A stretch of 64,000 nucleotides of DNA from an uncultured Clostridia bacterium. GTDB taxonomy: Bacteria; Bacillota; Clostridia; Oscillospirales; Ruminococcaceae. The stretch's first letter is position 1; every line of letters begins with the position of its first letter. The stretch lies in NCBI GenBank assembly GCA_947589185.1, contig CANQCK010000005.1, positions 1 to 64,000 on the forward strand, written 5' to 3'. The translations under genes and the position numbers were made by a program. Positions 50,322 to 59,290 of this stretch are shown here, one piece after another. The notes under the pieces were generated by a model. That model had not been told where the DNA came from. It did no database searches and was given only the letters and a program-made list of their open reading frames with translations.

Positions 50322-51002
50322 ATGGGCACTATTCTTTCTACAAAAGACGTTTGTCGGGACTTCACGACAGGAAATAATATTGTTGTAAATGCGTTGAAGA
50401 ATATCAGCATTGATATTGAAGAAGGCAAACTTACGGTTTTGAGGGGACCTTCAGGAAGCGGCAAGACAACGCTTATTAACATTCTGGGTGCACTTGATAA
50501 GCCTTCAAGCGGCGAGGTTTGGTTCGATGGCAAGGATATTACAGAGCTGTCTGAAAAGAAGCGGGATAAACTAAGGCGATATGATATGGCATTTGTTTTC
50601 CAGTCGATCGCTCTTATGTCGAGTATGACTGCGTATGAAAATGTTGAGTTCGGACTTAGGCTTGCAGATGTTCCCTTTTCTGAACGTGACAAGCGTACCC
50701 GTGAGGTTATGAAAAATGTCAATCTCGAAAAGCGTATGTTCCACCGTCCTGGGGAAATGTCAGGAGGAGAGCAGCAGAGAACGGCTATTGCAAGGGCGAT
50801 TGCTCACAAGCCGAAAATAGTTTTTGCTGATGAGCCTACCGCCGAGCTTGATTCAACGACCTCTTTGCATATAGTAAAGCTGTTTAAAGAGCTTGTAGAA
50901 AAAGAGGGTATGACAATAGTTATGACCACTCACGACCCGAGTATGATGGAGGTCGCAGACAGGGTTTATACATTAGAGGACGGTGAGATTGTTGGCAGAT
51001 GA
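50322..51002 (+). CDS. ABC transporter ATP-binding protein, LolD/MacB type
   Basis: GPSGSGKTTLIN, MSGGEQQRTAIARAI, VFADEPTAELD; start at 50322 (MGTILSTKDV) with GGAGAGAAG upstream. Confidence 0.88.
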   Translation: MGTILSTKDVCRDFTTGNNIVVNALKNISIDIEEGKLTVLRGPSGSGKTTLINILGALDKPSSGEVWFDGKDITELSEKKRDKLRRYDMAFVFQSIALMSSMTAYENVEFGLRLADVPFSERDKRTREVMKNVNLEKRMFHRPGEMSGGEQQRTAIARAIAHKPKIVFADEPTAELDSTTSLHIVKLFKELVEKEGMTIVMTTHDPSMMEVADRVYTLEDGEIVGR

Positions 51003-52032
51003 TTTCACTTTGAATGGTACAGCTGACAATGTTGACAAGGATTTTGATAAGCAAACAGAAGTTGAAAATCCTGTTGATTTGCCGGAGAACAATTTATCCG
51101 ATGATGAAACAGTACCATCCGAAAATGATAAATATATGATAAGATGTGAAAATCTGGTTAAAATTTATAAGACGTCGGAAGTTGAGGTCGTTGCTCTTCA
51201 GGGGCTGGATCTGGATGTTGAAAAGGGCGAGCTTGTAGGAATTGTAGGAAATTCGGGAAGCGGAAAGTCAACGCTTTTGAATATGCTGGGCGGACTTGAT
51301 AAGCCGTCTGCGGGAAAGCTGATAGTTGACGGGAAGAATCTTCTTAAGTTTTCGGATAAGGATTATATGAACTACAAGCGAAATACTGTCGGATTTGTAT
51401 GGCAGAACAATGCGAGAAATCTTATTCCGTATCTTACGGCACTTCAAAATGTTGAGATGCCGATGCTTTTAAAAGGTTCTAAAAAGAGACGGGAAAGGGC
51501 TTTGGAACTTTTAGACAAGGTCGGTCTTTCACACAGGGTCAATTCAAAGCTTGATCAGCTTTCGGGCGGTGAACAGCAGAGAGTTGCAATTGCGATAGCT
51601 CTTGCAAACGATCCTAAGCTGATTCTCGCTGACGAGCCTACGGGTGCAGTTGATACAAAGACGTCGGAAATGATTTTGAATATCTTTAAAAATCTGAATA
51701 AAACTGAGGGCATTACAATAGTTATAGTTACCCACGATTTAAAGCTGGCTAAACATATAGACCGTGTGGTTGCTATAAGAGACGGCAGGACCAGTTCTGA
51801 GATTATACGTAAAAGGTCTATGGCGGAAGAGCTAGGTGAGCTTGGCGATATTGTCAATGCTGATGAGGATCCTGAAGATTCGCATGAAGAGCTTATCGTT
51901 CTTGACAGAAGCGGAAGACTTCAGATACCAAAAGACTATATCAAGGCACTTGGCATAAAGGGCGGAGATAAGGTCAAGGCAGAGCTTGATGAGAAAACGG
52001 GTAAAATTGAGATTTTCAAATCGGGCAATTAA
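50983..52032 (+). CDS. ABC transporter ATP-binding protein, LolD/MacB type, with C-terminal AbrB/SpoVT-like domain
   Basis: GNSGSGKSTLLN, LSGGEQQRVAIAIAL, LADEPTGAVD; C-terminal VLDRSGRLQIPKDYIKALGIKGGDKVKAELDEKTGKIEIFK. Confidence 0.85.
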   Translation: MRLLADDFTLNGTADNVDKDFDKQTEVENPVDLPENNLSDDETVPSENDKYMIRCENLVKIYKTSEVEVVALQGLDLDVEKGELVGIVGNSGSGKSTLLNMLGGLDKPSAGKLIVDGKNLLKFSDKDYMNYKRNTVGFVWQNNARNLIPYLTALQNVEMPMLLKGSKKRRERALELLDKVGLSHRVNSKLDQLSGGEQQRVAIAIALANDPKLILADEPTGAVDTKTSEMILNIFKNLNKTEGITIVIVTHDLKLAKHIDRVVAIRDGRTSSEIIRKRSMAEELGELGDIVNADEDPEDSHEELIVLDRSGRLQIPKDYIKALGIKGGDKVKAELDEKTGKIEIFKSGN

Positions 52033-52133
52033 CTTTCTTTATTAATCCTATGGTGAATATATCAGAGGTTTTTATTGAGTCGTAGCTTGACTTAAACCAA
52101 AAGCAGAATTTATTTTAGAAAGGTGGATTTATA

Positions 52134-55091
52134 GTGAAGAAAAAATTGTTCAAGCGTACGCTTTCTTTTGTGTTGGCACTTTCTATGACAGCAGCATTCG
52201 TTCCTTCTGCAATGGCGGATGACGCTGCAAATTCTAATGCTGATACAAGTGTACAGACAACTTCTAATGAAGATATTGAACTTGCGTCAGCATCTTCAGG
52301 CGATACTATTTCTTACACTGAGTACCGTGAACAATATGCTGAAGCAGAAAGACCTGCTGTTTCAGATAATGAAGGGTACATCTACGGGGGAAATCAAACA
52401 AAATTTGAAGCCGGTAACGGAGCAAAGATTTCTCGGAAAACTGTTGACGGAAGAAATGCTCTTGAATGGGCTAATCAGGAGGGAAAGGTTTCTTTTCCTA
52501 TTAAAGTTGACAAAACCGGCGTTTATAACATAAAGATAGTTTATGAAATTCTTGCAGGAGGAGCAACTGAGGTTGAGTTTGATCTTAAAATAGACGGCAA
52601 AACTCCTTATGATACTGCTTCGAGAATTACTCTGGATAAAAGATGGGTAAATAAAAATGAGATACAGCAGGACTATCACGGTAATGATATAAGACCGGGA
52701 CAGGTTGAACAGGTATGCTGGCAGGAAAGGTACTTTGCAGATATAGACGGACTTTATGATGATCCTCTTTGGTTCTATCTTGAACAGGGTAAGCACACTG
52801 TTACTATAGAATCAACAAAAGCTATGTTTGCAATTGAGAGTATGAAACTGTATCAGCAGGCAGAACCTGACGCTTATCAGGCACCGTCTGAATCAGAGCT
52901 TTCTCAAAATAAAGACGCTGATATTATTAAGCTTGAGGGTGAAGAGGCAGCATATAAAACAGACAGAGTTTTATATCCTACCAGTGATAAGGATTCTTAT
53001 CTGACATCTCCTTCAGACCCGAACAAAACAAAGTATAATACTATCGGCTCTGCAAACTGGACGCAAGCTACGCAGGCAATTACCTGGAAGGTAAATGTTA
53101 AAACCTCAGGTTATTATAAAATCGGAATAAGAGGCAGACAAAACCAGATGAGAGGATTCTATTCAAACAGAAGAATTCTCATAGACGGAGTTGTTCCTAA
53201 TGCTGAATCAAATCAGGTTAAGTTTTATTACAATACTGAATGGGTTGTAACAACTCCGAAAGACGCTGACGGAAACATTATTTACTACTACCTAGAAGCC
53301 GGAGAGCATGAGTTCACAATGGAAGCTGTTCCGGGTGAGATCGGCGAGGTTATGTCAGAGCTTGACGATGTAGTTTATGAAACGACAAGCTATTACAGAA
53401 GAATAAGACAGATAACAGGACCTGATCCTGACGAGTATAACAACTATATGATAGATGTTGCTATTCCGTCTATCGTTCCTGATTTCAAAAAGCTGGCTAA
53501 TACGTTAAGAGATACAAAGGCATATATCGAAGGCTTGACAGGTACTGCCGGAACAGAAGCAGTTACGCTTGAGAAAATGGCGTTGGTTCTTGACCAGTGT
53601 ATAGAAAGACCTGATGATATTCCGTCGCTTCTTTCGCAGATAAAGGATAACATCACGTCAGTTTCATCGTGGGTCAGAGAATACAGAGGTCAGCCGCTTG
53701 AGGTCGATATGATTGAGTTTGCTCCAGCAGGAAAGGATTTCACTTCTGCTAAAAAGACTTTCTTCGGAGGACTTAAGTTCGGATTCGATGCATTTATAGG
53801 CTCGTTCTTCTCAGACTATAACTCACTTTCTAAAGAGAGTGAGGACAGCATTACTGTCTGGGTTTCGCTTGGACGTGACCAGGCACAGGTCGTAAACCAG
53901 ATGGTTGACAGCGACTTCAATCCTAATTCGGACACAAAGGTTTCAATCAACCTTGTACAAGGAGGAGTTGTTGAGGCAACACTTGCAGGAAAGGGTCCGG
54001 ATGCGGTATTGTTCCTCGGCGGAGACTTCCCGATACAGCTTGCTGCAAGAGGGGTTTTGACCGACTTAACTAAGTTTGATGATTATGATGAAGTTATGAC
54101 GCGTTTCCAACCTGACGCATCTACATTATATAAATATAGTAAAGGAGTTTACGGACTTCCTATAAGCCAGCTTGTTCCTATGATGTTCTATCGTACAGAC
54201 ATTCTGGCAGAGCAGGGAATTAACCCTGAACGTGATTTGCAGACGTGGGATCAGCTGATTTCAATACTTCCTCAGCTTCAGAGAAACTATATGGAGGTAG
54301 GATTGATACTTCCGATCGCACAGAACTTAGGTAACGGTATTACTACCGTATCTACAACTACCGAGTGCGGAAGCACATTCGCATCGCTGATTTTACAGCA
54401 GGGCTTGAACTACTATACTGAGGACGAGACAAAGACTACGTTCGATACTCAGGAAGCAGTTTCTGCATTTGAAAAGTGGACGAAGTTCTATACTACATAC
54501 AGCTTTGACCAGACTTATGACGCATTCTCGAGATTCAGAACGGGAGATATGCCGATTTTGATTAAGGAATACAACTTCTACAATCAGTTGGCTGTTGCGG
54601 CTCCTGAAATCAAGGGTTGCTGGAACTTTAAACAGATCCCTGGAACAGTTCAGGAGGATGGCTCGATAAGCCACGCTTCAAACTCTTCGGGAACTTGCGG
54701 AGTTATCTTCAAGAAGTGCAAGAACCAAGAGGCTGCATGGAATTTCTTAAAGTGGTTTACTTCTACCGAATCGCAGGTTGAATATGCAAATGATATTGAA
54801 GCTATTATGGGTACAATGGGTAGATTTGATACTGCCAACCTTGAGGCATTAGATGGAGAGTCATGGTCTACCACCGAAGTTTCAAAGATCAAGTCTCAAT
54901 TTGCAGAACAGGTTGAAATTCCGGTTATACCGGCTTCATATGCGGTTACAAGAAACGTAATGAACGCATTCAGAGAAACTGTAAACAACGCGTCTAATCC
55001 AAGAGATACGTTAATGTGGTACAACAAGGATATTAATGCCGAGATTACTCGTAAGCTTAAAGACCTTAGTATGTACAACTATGATGAATAG
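52134..55091 (+). CDS. Extracellular solute-binding protein with two N-terminal carbohydrate-binding-like jelly-roll domains, GTG start
   Basis: Signal peptide; two domains ending in YLEQGKHTVTIES and YLEAGEHEFTMEAV; C-terminal SBP (GKGPDAVLFLGGD, YGLPISQLVPMMFYRTDIL). Confidence 0.82.
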   Translation: MKKKLFKRTLSFVLALSMTAAFVPSAMADDAANSNADTSVQTTSNEDIELASASSGDTISYTEYREQYAEAERPAVSDNEGYIYGGNQTKFEAGNGAKISRKTVDGRNALEWANQEGKVSFPIKVDKTGVYNIKIVYEILAGGATEVEFDLKIDGKTPYDTASRITLDKRWVNKNEIQQDYHGNDIRPGQVEQVCWQERYFADIDGLYDDPLWFYLEQGKHTVTIESTKAMFAIESMKLYQQAEPDAYQAPSESELSQNKDADIIKLEGEEAAYKTDRVLYPTSDKDSYLTSPSDPNKTKYNTIGSANWTQATQAITWKVNVKTSGYYKIGIRGRQNQMRGFYSNRRILIDGVVPNAESNQVKFYYNTEWVVTTPKDADGNIIYYYLEAGEHEFTMEAVPGEIGEVMSELDDVVYETTSYYRRIRQITGPDPDEYNNYMIDVAIPSIVPDFKKLANTLRDTKAYIEGLTGTAGTEAVTLEKMALVLDQCIERPDDIPSLLSQIKDNITSVSSWVREYRGQPLEVDMIEFAPAGKDFTSAKKTFFGGLKFGFDAFIGSFFSDYNSLSKESEDSITVWVSLGRDQAQVVNQMVDSDFNPNSDTKVSINLVQGGVVEATLAGKGPDAVLFLGGDFPIQLAARGVLTDLTKFDDYDEVMTRFQPDASTLYKYSKGVYGLPISQLVPMMFYRTDILAEQGINPERDLQTWDQLISILPQLQRNYMEVGLILPIAQNLGNGITTVSTTTECGSTFASLILQQGLNYYTEDETKTTFDTQEAVSAFEKWTKFYTTYSFDQTYDAFSRFRTGDMPILIKEYNFYNQLAVAAPEIKGCWNFKQIPGTVQEDGSISHASNSSGTCGVIFKKCKNQEAAWNFLKWFTSTESQVEYANDIEAIMGTMGRFDTANLEALDGESWSTTEVSKIKSQFAEQVEIPVIPASYAVTRNVMNAFRETVNNASNPRDTLMWYNKDINAEITRKLKDLSMYNYDE

Positions 55092-55107
55092 GAGGGAGTA
55101 ATTAATA

Positions 55108-56061
55108 ATGGCTAAAACAGATACGGCTGTTGCAGAAAAGCCTGTATTGATGAGAGATCAGGGTAAAGTCAGATACACACTGCATCAGATGAGAGTAAAT
55201 ATCGGTTGCTATGGAATGCTTGCTCCTTTTATGATATTGTTTACAATATTTATGATAATCCCTGTTATAATGTCTCTTCCTATGGGATTTACAAACTTTA
55301 ATATGGTGCAATTTCCAAAGTTTATCGGTTTATCAAACTTCTACACACTGTTTTTGAATGACGATATATTCTTAACAGCGGTTAAAAACACATTGGTATT
55401 TGCAATTTTTACAGGTCCGTTCAGTTATGTTCTAAGCTTTTTCTTAGCTTGGCTCATAAATGAAATGCATCCTGCATTGAAAACAATTTTTACATTTGTA
55501 TTCTACGCTCCTTCAATGACGCCTTCTGTTTATGTAATATGGCAGTTGCTGTTCTCGGGAGATACATACGGATATTTCAACTCGGTATTACTGGACTTAG
55601 GCTTTATAAACGCACCTGTTCAGTGGCTGACAGATACGGCTTATATGTTCGGAGTTGTTATTGTGGTTCAATTATGGATTTCAATGGGTGCAGGATTCTT
55701 GGCACTCCGTGCAGGTTTCCAGAACATTGACAAGTCGATGTACGAAGCAGGAGCAATCGAGGGAATTAAAAACAGGTGGCAGGAGCTTTTCACTATCACT
55801 ATTCCTTCAATGGGACCGCAGCTGTTATTCGCAGCTGTACTCCAGATCTCAGCGGCATTCACAGTCGGAGTTGTAGGACAATCGCTTATCGGTTTGCCTT
55901 CTACAGACTACAAGGTTCACACAATAATGAACCACGCTACCGACTACGGAACAATTCGTTACGAAATGGGATATGCTTCGGCAATATGTTTCGTTTTATT
56001 TGCGGCGATGCTTCTGGTAAACAAGTTTATTAACTGGCTGCTTGCCAAATACTTAGATTAG
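55108..56061 (+). CDS. Sugar ABC transporter permease (MalF/UgpA type) 1
   Basis: Six TM helices; EAA loop YEAGAIEGIKNRWQELFTITIPSMGP. Confidence 0.88.
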   Translation: MAKTDTAVAEKPVLMRDQGKVRYTLHQMRVNIGCYGMLAPFMILFTIFMIIPVIMSLPMGFTNFNMVQFPKFIGLSNFYTLFLNDDIFLTAVKNTLVFAIFTGPFSYVLSFFLAWLINEMHPALKTIFTFVFYAPSMTPSVYVIWQLLFSGDTYGYFNSVLLDLGFINAPVQWLTDTAYMFGVVIVVQLWISMGAGFLALRAGFQNIDKSMYEAGAIEGIKNRWQELFTITIPSMGPQLLFAAVLQISAAFTVGVVGQSLIGLPSTDYKVHTIMNHATDYGTIRYEMGYASAICFVLFAAMLLVNKFINWLLAKYLD

Positions 56062-56077
56062 GGGAGGTGAATACGAT

Positions 56078-56974
56078 ATGTCAAAAAAGAGAAAGAAGAA
56101 GGATATAGAAAAGCTGAGGGTTAAAGACAAGAAAAAGAGAGTAAACGGTTCTCTCGGCGGAGATATAGTGATTTTCTTATTTCTGTGTCTGCTCGGAATA
56201 TTTATGATTTTCCCTATTTACTATGCACTTATTCAATCCTTCAAACCTGTGCATGAGCTATTCGTATTCCCGCCTAAGCTTTATGTTTTAGACCCTACTT
56301 TAACTAACTATTCGGATATGTTTAAAATAGCTGCAAGCCTTTGGGTTCCGCTTTCCAGATACATTTTCAACAGCGTATTTGTTACGATTGTTGTAACGGT
56401 TGCCAATCTGTTTGTATCTTGTATGGCAGCTTTCGTACTTGCAAAATGCAGATTCCCTGGAAGCAATGTAATTAACAAAATTATTGTAACAGCACTTTTG
56501 TTTACATCGCAGGCATTGTGGATCATGCAGTTCTTAGTAATGGCAAAACTCGGTATGATCGATACATATTGGGCACTTATACTTCCGAGCATTGCAACTC
56601 CTATGAACTTGTTCTTGATGAGACAGAGTATTTCAACAATCCACGATTCGATGATAGAAGCCGCTAAGGTTGACGGTGCGGGACTTTTTAGAATCTGCTG
56701 GGGAATAGTCATACCGAACTCAAAGCCTGCATTGATGACGCTTATCATCTTTGCATTCCAGGCAGCATGGCAGATTCAAGGCGGATCTCTGATTTACTCA
56801 GAGGAACTTAAAACACTTCCGACAATTTTGCAGCAGATAACGGCTGCGGGTATTGCCCGTCAGGGCGTAACGTTTGCGACAGCAGTATTGCTTTTAATTC
56901 CACCGCTGGTCGTATTCATGATAGCTCAAGGTAACGTAATGGAAACAATGGCTAATTCAGGAATTAAAGACTAA
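56078..56974 (+). CDS. Sugar ABC transporter permease (MalG/UgpE type) 1
   Basis: EAA loop IEAAKVDGAGLFRICWGIVIPNSKP. Confidence 0.88.
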   Translation: MSKKRKKKDIEKLRVKDKKKRVNGSLGGDIVIFLFLCLLGIFMIFPIYYALIQSFKPVHELFVFPPKLYVLDPTLTNYSDMFKIAASLWVPLSRYIFNSVFVTIVVTVANLFVSCMAAFVLAKCRFPGSNVINKIIVTALLFTSQALWIMQFLVMAKLGMIDTYWALILPSIATPMNLFLMRQSISTIHDSMIEAAKVDGAGLFRICWGIVIPNSKPALMTLIIFAFQAAWQIQGGSLIYSEELKTLPTILQQITAAGIARQGVTFATAVLLLIPPLVVFMIAQGNVMETMANSGIKD

Positions 56975-57017
56975 CGGATAATTATTAAGATAAAATATAA
57001 AAAGGAAAAAGGTGATA

Positions 57018-58646
57018 ATGGTGTCGAGAATGAAAAAACACATAAAAAATATTATCTCAGTCGGACTCGCACTAAGCATAACAGCAGCAATGACCTTGAC
57101 TGCTTATGCGGGTGAACCGTATGTATCATACAACTACGATGCTTGGGGAGACGCTATTCCGTCTCAGAGCGGATACAGAGTTGATGAGACTATTACCGGC
57201 TATGAGATGGAGCTTGATAAGCTGGCTGATCCTAAGAGTGATCTGTTTGTCAGTGAAAACGAGCCTACTGATCTTTCAGGTGCTTCCGATATCTTTTATG
57301 AGGAGAACACAAAAGAGTTCTGGATAGCAGATTCGGGTAATGACAGAATTCTGAGGACCGACTCTAATCTAAAGGTCATCGGATGCTATAAGGGAGTTTC
57401 AAATTCCCAAACATCACTTGATGCAGAAACAGGTCTTTCGACCTTTTCAAATCCGACGGGTATATATGTATATATAGACAAGGCAACTAACAAGCCTATA
57501 CTCTTTGTTGCGGACAATAAAAACGCAAGAGTTGTAAAGGCTGTGGTGGAGTCAAAGAATTCGGCAAAATGTACGCTTGAGTATACAAAACCTGATTCAG
57601 AGCTTTATGCAAACGCTTCACGAACATTTAACCCGTCAAAGATTTTGGTTGACAGTGCAGGAATTTTATATGTAGTTGTTTCATCAGTAACAACGGGAGC
57701 AGTTGTATTCAGCGAAACAGGAGAATTTACAGGCTTCTACGGAGCTAACAGAGTTGAACAGACGGCTGCTGTTATTCGTCAGGCAATCTGGAGAAAATTT
57801 GCTTCAAACGAGCAGATAGCTTCAATGACGAGAAACGTTCCGGTTGAATATGCAAACTTTGATATTGACAGCGAAGGATTTATTTACACCGTAACAGAGG
57901 CTGCAAACGCGTCTACCGACGCAGTTAAAAAGCTGAATCCTGCCGGTGAAAACATCTGGAATACCGCTACCGGAAACGAGTATGAATTCGGTGATTTACC
58001 TGAGTTTGCGGATTGCGATACAAGCAAATATGCTTCAAGACTTACGGATATTGTAGTCGGGGATGACGGAATTATAAATCTTTTGGACTATGAAACAGGA
58101 CGTGTATTCCAGTACACTCAGGACAATGATTTGCTGTTCATATTCGGTACAAAGAACGGAACGTCAGATCAGAGAGGTACTTTCACAGCACCGAACGGTA
58201 TCGAAGCGATTGGCGAAAAGATTTATGTTATTGACGGTAAGAAAAACGATATAACAATTTTCGTTGAAACGACCTTCGGAAAATATGTTCACGAGGCGGC
58301 TGCTCTCTACGAAAAGGGACTTTATGAGCAGGCTATCGACCCGTGGAACGAGGTAATCAAGAGAGACGGCGGATATTCATTAGCATATTACGGTCTCGGA
58401 AAGGCTTATCTTAACACGGGTGAATATGATAAGGCTATGGAAAACTTCAAGGTATCTGTTGCAAAAAGCTCATACGACAGAGCCTATAAATATGAACGTG
58501 ACGATTTTCTTAGAGCGAATTTCACGCTGATTATAATAATTTTACTTATTATAATAGTTGCGATCATAGTATTGCGGAAGTTATTCAAGAAAGGCATAAT
58601 AAAAATGCCTAAGCTAAAAAAGAAACCGGAAAAGGAGGGTAAATAA
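57018..58646 (+). CDS. Secreted beta-propeller (NHL-like) + TPR protein with C-terminal TM anchor
   Basis: Signal peptide; repeats such as NPTGIYVYIDKATNKPILFVADNKNARVVK; TPR YSLAYYGLGKAYLNTGEYDKAMENFK; C-terminal TM and basic tail. Confidence 0.75.
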   Translation: MVSRMKKHIKNIISVGLALSITAAMTLTAYAGEPYVSYNYDAWGDAIPSQSGYRVDETITGYEMELDKLADPKSDLFVSENEPTDLSGASDIFYEENTKEFWIADSGNDRILRTDSNLKVIGCYKGVSNSQTSLDAETGLSTFSNPTGIYVYIDKATNKPILFVADNKNARVVKAVVESKNSAKCTLEYTKPDSELYANASRTFNPSKILVDSAGILYVVVSSVTTGAVVFSETGEFTGFYGANRVEQTAAVIRQAIWRKFASNEQIASMTRNVPVEYANFDIDSEGFIYTVTEAANASTDAVKKLNPAGENIWNTATGNEYEFGDLPEFADCDTSKYASRLTDIVVGDDGIINLLDYETGRVFQYTQDNDLLFIFGTKNGTSDQRGTFTAPNGIEAIGEKIYVIDGKKNDITIFVETTFGKYVHEAAALYEKGLYEQAIDPWNEVIKRDGGYSLAYYGLGKAYLNTGEYDKAMENFKVSVAKSSYDRAYKYERDDFLRANFTLIIIILLIIIVAIIVLRKLFKKGIIKMPKLKKKPEKEGK

Positions 58647-58647
58647 T

Positions 58648-59277
58648 ATGTATGAATTTTCAGAGCTCGGTTGGTTGAAGCATGTTATTTTCCATCCGGT
58701 TGAGGGATATGAAGATTTAAGGTGGAAGAAAAAAGGCTCAATGAAAATATCCTTGGTAATTGTATTATTGCTTTTTGTAGCCATGGTTGTTAACAGACAG
58801 CTTACAGGATTTCAGTTTAATGATTCATATGTAAAGATATTTAATGTAGTTCCGTTATTTGTGCAAAGTATCGTTTACTTCTTTACATGGGTAGTAGCAA
58901 ACTGGGCTTTATGCACACTCTTTAACGGAGAGGGAACAATTAAGAGAATTTGCATTTATTCGGCATATGCATTAGTACCGTATATCGTTGGTACATATTT
59001 AAGCGTGTTTATCTCAAACTTTATAGTAAGCGACGAGATAGTTTGGATGAATGTAATTTACTATGTCGGACTGGGATGGTCGGTTGTTCTGATGATTCAG
59101 GCGATAAGGACTGTTCATCAGTACTCGTTCCCGAAAACGCTTTTATCAATAGTATTCACGCTGGTGGCAATGCTTATAATTCTGTTCTTATTGGTTCTTT
59201 TGATAAGCTTGTTCCAGCAGGTATATGTGTTTATCGCGTCGATCTACACAGAGTTGACATATCGGTTCAGGGGATAA
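58648..59277 (+). CDS. Yip1-family-like membrane protein
   Basis: HPVEGYEDLRWKKKGS N-terminus and five hydrophobic segments. Confidence 0.7.
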   Translation: MYEFSELGWLKHVIFHPVEGYEDLRWKKKGSMKISLVIVLLLFVAMVVNRQLTGFQFNDSYVKIFNVVPLFVQSIVYFFTWVVANWALCTLFNGEGTIKRICIYSAYALVPYIVGTYLSVFISNFIVSDEIVWMNVIYYVGLGWSVVLMIQAIRTVHQYSFPKTLLSIVFTLVAMLIILFLLVLLISLFQQVYVFIASIYTELTYRFRG

Positions 59278-59290
59278 GGAGGTAATAATT

